Assembly: GCA_003543235.1 (NCBI GenBank)
Contig: DPJA01000023.1
Location: 431-41,271, forward strand
Source: Lachnospiraceae bacterium
GTDB lineage: Bacteria; Bacillota; Clostridia; Lachnospirales; Anaerotignaceae
Length of the DNA: 40,841 nucleotides
Direction: 5' to 3'
The notes below the pieces were generated by a model. That model saw nothing but the letters and a program-made list of their open reading frames with translations, had not been told where the DNA came from and did not search any database. Position 1 is the first letter of the stretch. Each line of letters opens with the position of its first letter. Below, piece after piece: positions 25,887-34,492 of the stretch. Both the position numbers and the translations under genes were made by a program.

Positions 25887-25942
25887 TATTGGGGTAAAAT
25901 GAATATAAATGGAGTTTATTTTCCTTTAGTAGGCTAACGTGC

Positions 25943-25971
25943 TTGCATTTTAATGCAGATAATGGTATATT
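25943..25971 (+). promoter_or_regulatory. Promoter of lysA
   Basis: TTGCAT (25943-25948), 17-base spacer, TATATT (25966-25971). The predicted transcript starts about 15 bases before the ribosome site, so there is no room for a lysine riboswitch. Confidence 0.6.
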
Positions 25972-26008
25972 TTAGAATAATTAATTTTTGAAAGGGGTAG
26001 TGTTAGAT

Positions 26009-27274
26009 ATGCAGAAAGTATATACTAAAGTAACAGATAGTCTGAATTATTTTCAAAATGTAGACCCAACAAAATTAGCGGAGGAATATGGTACACCGCT
26101 TTATGTTTATAATGAAAAAATTCTTCGTCAAAGATGCCGTGATTTAAAAGGGCTTGTTAAGTACCCTAAATTTGTTGTGGATTATTCAGCAAAGGCAAAC
26201 AGTAATCTTGCGTTTCTTGAGATAGTAAAATCAGAGGGACTTGAGGTTGACGCAATGAGCCCAGGCGAAATTTATCTTGAAAGAATGGCAGGATTTGAGC
26301 CAAAAGAAATTTTCTATATTTGCAACAATGTTTCCAAGGAAGAAATGCAGTATGCAATTGATGCAGGTGTTATAGCAAGTGTGGATTCTCTTTCTCAGCT
26401 TGAACAATATGGTGAACTTAATAAAGGCGGAGAAGTTGCAATACGTTTTAACCCAGGCGTTGGTGCTGGACATCATGAAAAAGTAATTACAGCTGGCAAA
26501 AAAACAAAGTTTGGTGTAGACCCTGAATTTATACCACAGGTTAAAGAGATTCTTGCTAAATATAACCTCAAACTTATTGGCATTAATCAGCACATTGGTT
26601 CACTTTTTATGGAAGGTGAAGCATTTGTAAAGAGCATTGATTCTCTTTTAAATATTGCAAAGCAGTTTGACGACCTACAGTTTATTGATATGGGCGGCGG
26701 GTTTGGAATTCCTTATAAAAAAGAGGAAGGACAAGCTGCACTTGACCTTGAGGACTTGGGCAAACACATAGATGAAGCATTATTAAAATTTGCAGAGGAA
26801 TATGGCAAACAAGTTACTTTCCGTATAGAGCCAGGCAGATATATTTCTGCTGAATGCAGTACCATACTTGGCACAGTGCATACGGTTAAAAATAACCATG
26901 ACAAAAAATTTGTTGGTTGTGATATAGGTTTTAACGTGCTTCAAAGACCAATTATGTATGACAGCTACCATGGTATTGAAGTATTCCGTAAGTCCGAAGT
27001 TGAAAGTAAAAAAACAGAAACGGTTACTGTGGTTGGAAATATTTGTGAAAGCGGAGATATATTGGCTAAAGATAGAGTTTTGCCTGAGATATTTGAGGGA
27101 GATACATTATGCGTACTTGATGCAGGAGCTTATGGACACGTTATGAGTTCCAATTATAATAGCAGACTTCGCCCAGCCGAGGTACTCATTCGTGAAAACG
27201 GTGATGTTGTGCTTATACGTGAAAGAGATACACTTGAGGATATTTCAAGACATCAAATTTCGCTTAAAAAATAA
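26009..27274 (+). CDS. lysA: Diaminopimelate decarboxylase
   Basis: 421 aa from this ATG, the last step of lysine synthesis. PLP lysine K62 in DYSAKANSNLAFLEI, then HIGSLFMEGEAF, GGGFGIPY, EPGRYISAECS and the active-site cysteine region GNICESGDILAKDR, all diagnostic for fold-III decarboxylases of this type. A TTG at 25988 would add seven residues, but AAAGGGG at 25991-25997 serves the ATG at 26009. Confidence 0.95.
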   Translation: MQKVYTKVTDSLNYFQNVDPTKLAEEYGTPLYVYNEKILRQRCRDLKGLVKYPKFVVDYSAKANSNLAFLEIVKSEGLEVDAMSPGEIYLERMAGFEPKEIFYICNNVSKEEMQYAIDAGVIASVDSLSQLEQYGELNKGGEVAIRFNPGVGAGHHEKVITAGKKTKFGVDPEFIPQVKEILAKYNLKLIGINQHIGSLFMEGEAFVKSIDSLLNIAKQFDDLQFIDMGGGFGIPYKKEEGQAALDLEDLGKHIDEALLKFAEEYGKQVTFRIEPGRYISAECSTILGTVHTVKNNHDKKFVGCDIGFNVLQRPIMYDSYHGIEVFRKSEVESKKTETVTVVGNICESGDILAKDRVLPEIFEGDTLCVLDAGAYGHVMSSNYNSRLRPAEVLIRENGDVVLIRERDTLEDISRHQISLKK

Positions 27275-27304
27275 TTTTAATTTTATGCAAGGGGGAATTT
27301 TATA

Positions 27305-27943
27305 ATGGCTACACCAAAGGAAATTCGCAATGAACTATTGGCTGCAAAAATAATTAAAGGTCTTGAAAAACGTCATATGGAGGGCTACTTTTGCAAAACA
27401 GGCGATGAGGTTATTAAAAAAGCTGAGGAACTTATTTCTGAAGGCAGCTCTGTTACATGGGGCGGGTCAACAACCATTAGAGATATAGGTCTTACTAAGG
27501 CACTCATTGACGGGAATTACAATGTTTTTGACAGAGATACCTGCAAAGACCCAGAAAAGTTGCAGCAAGGAATGCGAGACGCATTTTCCATGGATTGGTT
27601 TCTTTCCAGTTCAAATGCAATTACTGAGGATGGAATAATGGTTAATGTGGATGGACTTGGCAATCGTGTTGCTGCTATCACTTTTGGCCCTAAAAATGTA
27701 CTTTTTGTTGTTGGTCTTAACAAGGTCACTCAAGATGTTGAAAGTGCAGTTAAGCGAGCAAGAAGCACTGCTGCACCAATAAATGTTCAGCGTTTTGATG
27801 TGAAAACACCATGCCATGCAGATGGAACGTGCCACGATTGTACTGTTGATGATTGTATTTGCAGTTGTATTCATATTTTAAGAAATTCTAAAGTTCCTAA
27901 TAGAATTAAGGTTATTTTGGTTGAGGATGAACTTGGATATTAG
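27305..27943 (+). CDS. LUD domain protein (LutC/YkgG-like)
   Basis: 212 aa. The LUD fold is recognised from WGGSTTIRDIGL, SSSNAITEDG and NVDGLGNRVAAITFGP. In lactate-utilisation operons such proteins help an iron-sulfur L-lactate dehydrogenase; this stand-alone type is uncharacterised. It has a Cys-rich tail (C170, C176, C179, C184, C186, C188) suggestive of a metal or Fe-S site. It follows lysA by 30 bases and may be cotranscribed. Confidence 0.85.
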   Translation: MATPKEIRNELLAAKIIKGLEKRHMEGYFCKTGDEVIKKAEELISEGSSVTWGGSTTIRDIGLTKALIDGNYNVFDRDTCKDPEKLQQGMRDAFSMDWFLSSSNAITEDGIMVNVDGLGNRVAAITFGPKNVLFVVGLNKVTQDVESAVKRARSTAAPINVQRFDVKTPCHADGTCHDCTVDDCICSCIHILRNSKVPNRIKVILVEDELGY

Positions 27944-27960
27944 AATATAAGAGAATGAGT

Positions 27961-28004
27961 AAATGCCGTTTTAGCTTGAATTTTGTGGTTGAAACGGCAT
28001 TTTT
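27961..28004 (+). terminator. Intrinsic terminator of the lysA-LUD unit
   Basis: AAATGCCGTTT (27961-27971) pairs perfectly with AAACGGCATTT (27992-28002), then more T. The 20-base loop is large. Confidence 0.75.
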
Positions 28005-28080
28005 ATGTGAATTTTTATAAAATGAATAGGTTTAAAATAAATAGTAATAACTATTTTAGTTAGATTTAATGGAATTAGTG

Positions 28081-28089
28081 TGTTATAAT
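28081..28089 (+). promoter_or_regulatory. Extended -10 promoter of yhaM
   Basis: TGTTATAAT is a consensus TGnTATAAT element; the -35 hexamer TAGATT (28061-28066) is weak. About 60 bases separate it from the ATG. Confidence 0.6.
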
Positions 28090-28152
28090 TAATTCAAATG
28101 AAAACGAAGATTAATAAATAGAAAACAACAAAAAATAGAAAGTGGTGCAAAA

Positions 28153-29094
28153 ATGAGATTTGTTAACGAGTTGAGAGAGGGAGAAACGATTGTTGAGCAT
28201 TATTTATGCAAAACTAAGCAAACACTTAAATCCAGAGCAGGAAAAAGTTATTATTCCCTTAAACTTCAGGATAAAACAGGAACAGTAGATGCTAAGGTTT
28301 GGGATTTGAACAATGAAATAAAAAGCTTTGATGAAAATAACTTTATAAAGGTAGAGGGAACGGTTCTTATTTATAATAATGAGCCACAGCTTAATATAAG
28401 GAAAATACGCAAAAGTCAGGAAGGCGAATATGATCCTATGGATTATATACCTAGCTCTGAAAAAAATGTGGATACAATGTTAAATGAGCTTTTGGGGTAT
28501 ATAAATACCATAAGTGACAAATATATTAAAAAGCTCCTTGAAGAAATTTTTCTCAAAAATGAAGCTGTTACAAAATGCTTTAAAACACATTCTGCTGCAA
28601 GAACCATGCACCATAGTTATTTGGGCGGATTGGTTGAACATACTCTTTCTGTAACACAAATTTGTGATTTTATGTCAGGCAGATATAAAAATGTTAATAG
28701 AGATTTGCTTGTGGCCACAGCTATGCTGCATGATGTTGCAAAGGTTAATGAGCTTTCACAGTTTCCTTTAAATGATTATACTGATGATGGTCAACTTTTG
28801 GGGCATATTGTTATGGGCTCGGAAATGATAAAGGATGCGGCATCTAAAATTGATGGATTTCCTAAGACATTGGAAAGTCTTTTGAAGCATAGCATACTTG
28901 CACATCATGGAGAATATGAATATGGTTCACCTGAGCTGCCTAAAACTATAGAGGCATTTATTTTGCATTGTGCGGATAATATGGATGCAAAAACAAAAGC
29001 TATTGAGGAAGCAATCAGTGGTGACACTACTCAAGGAAGTTGGGTTGGTTATCAGCGTATAATGCAAAGAAATATAAGAAAATCTGACTTTTAA
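28153..29094 (+). CDS. yhaM: 3'-5' exoribonuclease YhaM
   Basis: 313 aa, the usual YhaM length. An N-terminal OB-fold (about 10-90, with LQDKTGTVDAKVWD) is followed by an HD phosphohydrolase domain: HH at 153-154, GGLVEHTLSV with His163, and MLHDVAKVNE with His193-Asp194. YhaM is a Mn/Co-dependent 3'-5' exonuclease involved in RNA turnover in Firmicutes. Monocistronic. Confidence 0.93.
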   Translation: MRFVNELREGETIVEHYLCKTKQTLKSRAGKSYYSLKLQDKTGTVDAKVWDLNNEIKSFDENNFIKVEGTVLIYNNEPQLNIRKIRKSQEGEYDPMDYIPSSEKNVDTMLNELLGYINTISDKYIKKLLEEIFLKNEAVTKCFKTHSAARTMHHSYLGGLVEHTLSVTQICDFMSGRYKNVNRDLLVATAMLHDVAKVNELSQFPLNDYTDDGQLLGHIVMGSEMIKDAASKIDGFPKTLESLLKHSILAHHGEYEYGSPELPKTIEAFILHCADNMDAKTKAIEEAISGDTTQGSWVGYQRIMQRNIRKSDF

Positions 29095-29144
29095 TATATA
29101 AAAAATACCCATGTTTAAGGGTAATAAAAGTAACTAATATTGTG

Positions 29145-29179
29145 AGCATTTTGCCGTTTATGCGACAGAATGCTTTTTT
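29145..29179 (+). terminator. Intrinsic terminator between yhaM and rlmD
   Basis: AGCATTTTGCCG (29145-29156) pairs with CGACAGAATGCT with one mismatch, loop of about 6 bases, then TTTTTT to 29179. It ends only about 18 bases before the rlmD start. Confidence 0.7.
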
Positions 29180-29196
29180 AGATAAGGATGGAAAAT

Positions 29197-30570
29197 ATGA
29201 AAACAAAACCACCAGTTATTAAAAATGAAGATTACGTAATGACAGTTACAGATATAGGAAGCGATGGTCAGGGTGTTGGTAAAATAGATGGATTTACAAT
29301 TTTTGTGCCTGAAGCATTGCCTGAGGAAGAAATAGAAGTAAAGATAACAAAGGTTAAGAAAAGCTTTGCCTTTGGTAGAATGATGAAAATTATTAAGGAA
29401 TCACAGTATAGAGTTCAGCCTGCTTGTGAATTAGCTAAGAGGTGTGGAGGTTGTTCACTTCAGCATATGTCCTATGAGGCACAGCTTAAATTTAAAACAA
29501 AGCGTGTTAAGGATGCAATGGAGAGAATTGGCGGATTTACGGATGTAACTGTTTTGGATGCAATAGGTATGGAAAATCCATATAACTATAGAAATAAAGC
29601 ACAATTTCCTGTTGGAAAAGACAATGATGGAGTGAAAATTGGATTTTATGCAAAACGGAGCCATAATATTGTAGACTGCAAAAGCTGTAAAATTCAGCAC
29701 GAAGTTAATGACAAAATTATATCAATTATGAGAAAATATATTGAGGAAAATGATGTACCTGTGTACAATGAGGAAACAGGCAAGGGACTTATACGCCATG
29801 TGATTACAAGAGTAGGGTTTGCAACTGGGGAGATTATGGTATGTATAGTTGCAAATGGTGCAAAATTGCCTAATAGCGAGGCACTTATAAATGAGTTGCA
29901 GGAAATTGAGTCAATGACAAGCATTGTTCTTAATGTGAATAGAGAACATACAAATGTTATACTTGGAAACAAGGTTAAACAACTTTGGGGTAATGAATTC
30001 ATTAGTGATTTTATTGGCGATGTTAAATTTGAAATTTCACCACTCAGCTTTTTTCAGGTTAACCCTGTGCAGACAAAGATACTTTATCAAAAGGCTATTG
30101 AGTTGGCAGAGCTTTCAGGTGATGAAAATGTGCTGGATATTTATTGTGGAATAGGCACAATTTCTTTATTTTTGGCTCAGAAAGCAAAAAAGGTTATGGG
30201 TGTTGAAATAATTCCAGAAGCCATTGAAGATGCACGGAAAAATGCAAAGATTAATGATATAAAAAATGTTGAATTTAGAATTGGTTCGGCAGAGGATATA
30301 ATTCCAATTATTCACGAAGAAGGATTTAGACCAGATGTTGTAGTAGTTGACCCACCAAGAAAAGGGTGTGACGAAACAGTGCTTGAGGCAATAGTTGCTA
30401 TGAAACCGCAGAAGGTGGTTTATGTGTCTTGTGAACCATCCACATTTGCAAGAGATTTGAAATTTTTGTCAGAAAATGGGTATGTGGCGGGACCAGTTCA
30501 GCCAGTGGACCAGTTTTGTCATTCAAATCACGTTGAGAGTATAGTATTGATTACAAGAAAAGAAAATTGA
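29197..30570 (+). CDS. rlmD: 23S rRNA (uracil-5-)-methyltransferase RlmD/RumA
   Basis: 457 aa. N-terminal TRAM domain (about 10-65), a 4Fe-4S site with C77, C83 and C86 in CELAKRCGGCSLQ, SAM site VLDIYCGIGTISLF, DPPRKGCDETV, and the catalytic Cys in VYVSCEPSTFARDL. It methylates a uracil of 23S rRNA to m5U. An ATG three codons upstream lacks a ribosome site; AAGGATGG suits 29197. Its last codons (from His at 30529, HVESIVLITRKEN) recur three times downstream, marking it as an integration target whose own 3' end was probably supplied by an incoming element. Confidence 0.93.
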   Translation: MKTKPPVIKNEDYVMTVTDIGSDGQGVGKIDGFTIFVPEALPEEEIEVKITKVKKSFAFGRMMKIIKESQYRVQPACELAKRCGGCSLQHMSYEAQLKFKTKRVKDAMERIGGFTDVTVLDAIGMENPYNYRNKAQFPVGKDNDGVKIGFYAKRSHNIVDCKSCKIQHEVNDKIISIMRKYIEENDVPVYNEETGKGLIRHVITRVGFATGEIMVCIVANGAKLPNSEALINELQEIESMTSIVLNVNREHTNVILGNKVKQLWGNEFISDFIGDVKFEISPLSFFQVNPVQTKILYQKAIELAELSGDENVLDIYCGIGTISLFLAQKAKKVMGVEIIPEAIEDARKNAKINDIKNVEFRIGSAEDIIPIIHEEGFRPDVVVVDPPRKGCDETVLEAIVAMKPQKVVYVSCEPSTFARDLKFLSENGYVAGPVQPVDQFCHSNHVESIVLITRKEN

Positions 30571-30741
30571 AAGTGCTGAAAGCCTTGAATTATGGCACTT
30601 CCGAGAGTTGGGGTTATCCGAGTGATAACCTGGCTCTCGAATTTTTGCGTTTGACAGAACATATCCAGTGGGGGGAATTCTGTAGGGTTGAGTTGACAGG
30701 ATTGCTTTAGGGTAGGTTGAGGAGATAGGATGGTTGAATAA
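30529..30741 (+). repeat. rlmD 3'-end repeat, copy R1 (in the intact gene)
   Basis: Starts at CACGTTGAG (30529-30537) in rlmD, runs through the stop, a terminator, and two direct repeats GTAGGGTTGAG (30682) and GTAGGTTGAG (30712) spaced 30 bases. About 210 bases match copy R2 at roughly 85 percent by eye. Probable attachment site at the left end of the first element. Confidence 0.8.
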
Positions 30742-31009
30742 TAGTTGAGTTTATAATCTCTGTGGTAGTAGCCGAAAAAAGGCTTGGAGATCATGACATC
30801 AAAAACTTAGCCAAATAGTAGAATTTCTATATCACTACTCACAGCATTAACGTTAGACCTACTTTGTGGTCTGTGGTGCGGTGCTAATGGTTAATTTTGC
30901 TTTGGAAACATGCATTGGCTACGTGTTAATTCTTTATTTGCTAGGTTTGTAATTAATTCAACAGACATTGATGATAATTGAAATGGTCAAGAAATTAAGG
31001 AGGTATCTA
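30571..31009 (+). other. Gene-free start of element E1
   Basis: Contains the downstream part of repeat R1 with the rlmD terminator and the paired direct repeats, then about 270 bases without recognisable content except a small stem AGACC...GGTCT near 30,855-30,872. Confidence 0.5.
30601..30646 (+). terminator. Intrinsic terminator of rlmD (within R1)
   Basis: CGAGAG, GGTTATC, loop CGAGT, GATAACC, CTCTCG with a small internal loop, then ATTTTTG. The R2 copy (32205-32250) keeps the fold with changed bases (CCGGGAG...CTCTCGG), so the structure is conserved. Confidence 0.8.
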
Positions 31010-31399
31010 ATGATTAAAGCTTATTTAGCAGGGATTGCATCATTATACGAGGGTGCAGATATAGAAATTCAATATTGTATCTATGACGATTTGGAACTCA
31101 TATCCAAAAAATCAGTGAAAATGGATTATGTGAAGCCAGCAATTGTAGGACAAGTTGCCATGATAACGCTTTTGAATAAAATCAAAAATTATAAAGATAA
31201 AGAGATAGTTGTGGTTGTTAATGATACAGTGTTATATGAATCAATTAGAGGAACTTTAAAAACAAAAAATATAGATATTATAAAAATGTCAAAAGAAACA
31301 AGAAAAAAAGTAGCTGGGTTTGAGAATCTTACGATTGAAAATGTTAGTGCAAATTATTTAGAGTTGCAAAAATGGGTTGAAGCATTAAAAGGTTTGTAA
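31010..31399 (+). CDS. Small protein of element E1, RNase H-like fold suspected
   Basis: 129 aa from an ATG with perfectly placed AAGGAGG (30997-31003). The succession of strands and helices (IKAYLAGIASLYEG, IEIQYCIYDD, a helix VGQVAMITLLNKI, then EIVVVVNDTVLYESIRG) resembles an RNase H-like fold in which most acidic catalytic residues are missing. That is inference by eye only; the family is not recognised. It is one of two cargo genes between rlmD-end repeats R1 and R2. Confidence 0.6.
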   Translation: MIKAYLAGIASLYEGADIEIQYCIYDDLELISKKSVKMDYVKPAIVGQVAMITLLNKIKNYKDKEIVVVVNDTVLYESIRGTLKTKNIDIIKMSKETRKKVAGFENLTIENVSANYLELQKWVEALKGL

Positions 31400-31767
31400 A
31401 AGTATTAGATTCTCATGGCATCATTCTTATTGCCAAAATGGTATTTCGCTAAAAGAGGGCTTCTAGGGATTGATATATGGATAATAATGATATATTAATT
31501 AAACTAAGATATGCACTAGATAATGGTTTCTGAGCAGCTTTTATCAAGCAATATTTTAATGTAATATATAAAAAGAAAAAAGTCTATGCAAAGTACCCTT
31601 CCGCCAAAAAAATGCAGGGAATTGTAATCGCAAAGGAAAATGTGACCGTCTTTTAGGCGATGATAAGAACATAAGAATTAAAGAATTATTGTGAGCTTTA
31701 TTGCTTGATTTTTGTTGCGAAAAGAGCGTAAATAGTCATACCAAAATTGAATTGGAGGTATATATTT
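31400..31767 (+). other. Gene-poor stretch in E1 with decayed fragments
   Basis: About 370 bases between the two E1 genes. It contains the truncated DUF1456-like start at 31477-31533 and a later frame reading NCNRKGKCDRLLGDDKNI before a stop near 31,690, not recognised. It looks like decayed sequence. Confidence 0.4.
31477..31533 (+). pseudogene. Truncated YehS/DUF1456-like start
   Basis: ATG opens MDNNDILIKLRYALDNGF followed by a stop. This resembles the first residues of YehS-like (DUF1456) proteins, which begin with a similar NNDILRRLRYAL pattern and normally run about 150 residues. Only the N-terminus is present, so it is a remnant if the match is real. Confidence 0.35.
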
Positions 31768-32016
31768 ATGCTTTATATTAGAACAGATAACCAAGACGGA
31801 GTGATTAATCTAACGCCAATTACAAACAACAATATTTATTTACATTGTAATAGGTGTGGTAAAATGATTCGGGTAATTGATTTGCTTGATTATATTGCTG
31901 AAATTGGAGAAGCTGATTTTGATGCTGAGATACACAATATCTGTGACGAATGTTTAGAAGAACAATGCGAGCGTGAAGATGAATATGTAAAAACACACCA
32001 CCATTTAGAAAAATAG
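31768..32016 (+). CDS. Small Cys-rich (zinc-ribbon-like) protein
   Basis: 82 aa; TTGGAGG is 9 bases before this ATG, so the more upstream start is not needed. Two CxxC pairs (C27/C30 in HCNRCGK; C59/C62 in ICDECLEEQC, with C67) frame a helical segment and suggest one zinc site. The C-terminus is acidic, then His-rich. Not recognised. Second cargo gene of E1. Confidence 0.65.
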   Translation: MLYIRTDNQDGVINLTPITNNNIYLHCNRCGKMIRVIDLLDYIAEIGEADFDAEIHNICDECLEEQCEREDEYVKTHHHLEK

Positions 32017-32774
32017 TCTGATTAGAAAGTGTTTTACGTGGCGATAAGATGGATGTCAAAAGGTACTCAATATAAGGTAAAAGCTTGATTTTACTAGGTT
32101 TTCTATGAGTGTATAAAATAGTCTAAGTATTTCATGTTGAGAGTATAGTATTGATTGCAAGAAAAGAAAATTGAAAGTGATGAAAGCCTTGGAATAAGGC
32201 GTTTCCGGGAGTTGAGGTTATCCGAGTGATAATCTGGCTCTCGGATTTTTACGTTTTACAGAACATATCCATAGGGGGAAAGTCTGTAGGGTTGAGTTGA
32301 CAGAATAGCTTTAGGGTAGGTTGAGGAGATGGGATGATTGAATTGCAGGTTAAAAAACTATAACAAAAAACGAAATTTTTAGAACGGTGGTGTCTAGAAA
32401 TACACTTATTTATTGCAATCAGCAAACGTGAAGAGTATAGTGGATTGTGTACATTTTGAAGAAATGGAAAAATATGATATATAACTCTCGAAGTACTTTA
32501 TGATATTAGTAAGGTACTAATTGGCTATGTAGTTGATAGAGTTCAAGATAAATAGTTGCATATAAACAAAATAAATTCCAATAGTCTAGTTTTTGGGACA
32601 AGATATAGCGTATAATAGAGATATATAGAATGAAGCTACTACACACAGAATGGCATGGTTTTGATAACAGGTGAAATTAGAAATAAAATTCATAAAATAT
32701 GGCAGATATGTGGGCATGGGCGTAACAAATCCGCTGACGTTATTGCTAAGTAAGGAAATAAATGGGGGAGAGTA
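32017..32774 (+). other. 758-base gene-free region spanning the E1/E2 junction
   Basis: Contains repeat R2 (32117-32345) and then about 430 bases upstream of the DarT-like gene with no open frame of note. A TATAAT at 32611-32616 without a convincing -35 could be the toxin-antitoxin promoter. The short motif AATAGTCTA recurs at 32579. Confidence 0.5.
32117..32345 (+). repeat. rlmD 3'-end repeat, copy R2
   Basis: Preceded by AATAGTCTAA (32117-32126). From CATGTTGAG (32133) the frame reads HVESIVLIARKEN and stop, one residue different from the end of RlmD. The downstream terminator (32205-32250) and the direct repeats GTAGGGTTGAG (32286) and GTAGGTTGAG (32316) are kept at the same distances as in R1 (153 and 183 bases from the core). 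Confidence 0.85.
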
Positions 32775-33770
32775 ATGGGAGATTATAAAAAAGATGTTAT
32801 TAAATTTAATTCTATAGTGGAGATTTTAAAGGAAACATATAAATTTCAGGGTTTATGGCATTTTACTGATTTTACAAATCTAGAATCAATTTTTAATGCT
32901 GGTGAACTTTCAAGTAGAAAAATATGTGACGATAATAGTGTAGCGTTTCTAGATGGTGCTAATCATGATGTTATAAACAGAGCAACTGAATTTGTACACA
33001 GTTGTACAAGATTTTATTACAGACCTAAAACGCCAACATTGTATGATAATGAAGGAATTAAGCCATTTGATTATTTACAAGAAGTGCATATTCCACGTCC
33101 TGTTTATTTGATTTTCTCTGAAGAATTAATTTATGATAAAGATACTATTTTTTCTAATGGAAATGCTACCAACTCACCTATTAATAATACAGCAGAATTT
33201 TTTGGTTCTATGGATTGGGACAGTGTTTTTCATAGTAGTCGGTTTAATCCTGAAGAAAGAAATTATATTGTTAATAAAAGACATGCTGAGTTATTAAGTA
33301 AAAAGCCAGTTAGCTTAACATATCTTATAAAAATTATATTTAGATCAAATGCGGATTTGAAACAAGCTATTAGAATTTGGGGAGAAGATAGTAGGTATAT
33401 TGTCGATGAAGGTTGTTTTTCTGATAAAAGTAACTTACTAATTACAGATTGGAGATATAATAATTATATTAAAGATTATAAAATTGAATGCAAAGTTAAC
33501 AGGTTAAAGTTAATAATATACTTAAAGAGGCCAGTGAGTAGCTATAAAGTATCTTGGAGTATTGAGGATTCTAATGGAAATAATAAAACAAATTTAGTTG
33601 AGAAAACTCTAGACGTAAAGTTAAAGAATATGTTTAATAATGAAGTAAAAGGTTTAAAATATGCATCAATGATTAAGTTAATATTTAATTATAACCCTTT
33701 AAATGGAGATATTATAAGAATTTATATAAATGGTATATTAAGCATTGAGGAGACAGTTGAAATTGAATAA
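32775..33770 (+). CDS. darT: DarT-like DNA ADP-ribosyltransferase toxin with C-terminal extension
   Basis: 331 aa. The first about 225 residues fit the DarT (DUF4433) fold: GLWHFTDFTNLESIFNAGEL with NAD-contacting His29, RFYYRPKTPTLY with Arg83, and KRHAELL with Glu172 as likely catalytic base. DarT attaches ADP-ribose to bases in single-stranded DNA and can block phage replication. The rest (about 235-331) is a beta-rich domain not usual in the roughly 210-residue DarT. Ribosome site GGGGGAG. The macrodomain partner follows 14 bases later in the usual toxin-antitoxin order. Confidence 0.8.
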   Translation: MGDYKKDVIKFNSIVEILKETYKFQGLWHFTDFTNLESIFNAGELSSRKICDDNSVAFLDGANHDVINRATEFVHSCTRFYYRPKTPTLYDNEGIKPFDYLQEVHIPRPVYLIFSEELIYDKDTIFSNGNATNSPINNTAEFFGSMDWDSVFHSSRFNPEERNYIVNKRHAELLSKKPVSLTYLIKIIFRSNADLKQAIRIWGEDSRYIVDEGCFSDKSNLLITDWRYNNYIKDYKIECKVNRLKLIIYLKRPVSSYKVSWSIEDSNGNNKTNLVEKTLDVKLKNMFNNEVKGLKYASMIKLIFNYNPLNGDIIRIYINGILSIEETVEIE

Positions 33771-33784
33771 AGGAGGAAATAATT

Positions 33785-34492
33785 TTGTTAAAATATTATG
33801 AAGGGACCGTCTTCAATTCTAATGCAAAAACATTAGTTAATACAGTTAATTGCTTTGGGGTTATGGGGGCTGGAATAGCACTTGAGTTTAAATTAAGATA
33901 CCCAGAAATGTTTATAAAGTACCAAGAGATGTGTAAGAATGGTGAATATAAAGTTGGCAGACCTAAGTTGCACAAATTAGAAGAAATTCAAATATTAAAT
34001 TTTCCTACTAAAAATCATTGGAAGGCACCTTCAAAATTAGAATGGATTGAAGAAGGAATGAAATACTTTTCGTTAAATTACAAGGAAGCAAACATTAATT
34101 CTATAGCATTTCCTAAATTAGGAACTAGCAATGGAGGGTTAAAATGGGATACAGTAAAGCCGATTATGGAGAAGTACCTGGGAGAATTAGAGGATATAGA
34201 AATAACAATATGCTTAGATGATTTAAGTGAAGCAGAGGGTATTGAAAAGAAGATGGTTGACGATATTAATTCTTTACCATTTGAACAAATAAAAAAAGAC
34301 TTTAAATTAAATAAAAAGCAAAGCGAAATTATTGAGAATGTTTTACCTATTAATAGGTTCTGGAAAATAAGCACCTTACAAGGAGTAGGGGAAAAAACAT
34401 ATGAAAAGTTATTTTCCTATTTTTATAATAAATATAGTACAGAGAAGACTGATACCCAACAGGTTATTTATGAACAATTGAGTCTTTTTTAA
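33785..34492 (+). CDS. darG: DarG-like macrodomain antitoxin
   Basis: 235 aa with a TTG start placed 8 bases after AGGAGG (33771-33776). The macrodomain (1-155) shows NTVNCFGVMGAGIALEFK (19-36), the substrate loop, NFPTKNHWKAPSKLEWI (72-88), which carries the lysine region used for DNA de-ADP-ribosylation in DarG, and AFPKLGTSNGGLKWDTV. The remaining 80 residues are a small helical domain that in DarG proteins helps bind the toxin. Function: reverse the modification and neutralise DarT. A non-ATG start may tune antitoxin level. Confidence 0.82.
   Translation: MLKYYEGTVFNSNAKTLVNTVNCFGVMGAGIALEFKLRYPEMFIKYQEMCKNGEYKVGRPKLHKLEEIQILNFPTKNHWKAPSKLEWIEEGMKYFSLNYKEANINSIAFPKLGTSNGGLKWDTVKPIMEKYLGELEDIEITICLDDLSEAEGIEKKMVDDINSLPFEQIKKDFKLNKKQSEIIENVLPINRFWKISTLQGVGEKTYEKLFSYFYNKYSTEKTDTQQVIYEQLSLF

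Noticed and set aside
25887..26008. Lysine riboswitch before lysA
   Set aside because: The clear promoter at 25943-25971 leaves a leader of only about 30 bases, and no L-box motifs were seen.
29188..29196. Upstream ATG for rlmD
   Set aside because: It lies within the AAGGATGG ribosome site that serves the ATG at 29197 and has no ribosome site of its own.
30840..30900. GTTAGAC and nearby inverted pairing resembling an integron attC site
   Set aside because: The partner RYYYAAC box and the usual R''-L''-L'-R' layout are not present, no integron integrase is visible, and the match to GTTRRRY is short enough to be chance.
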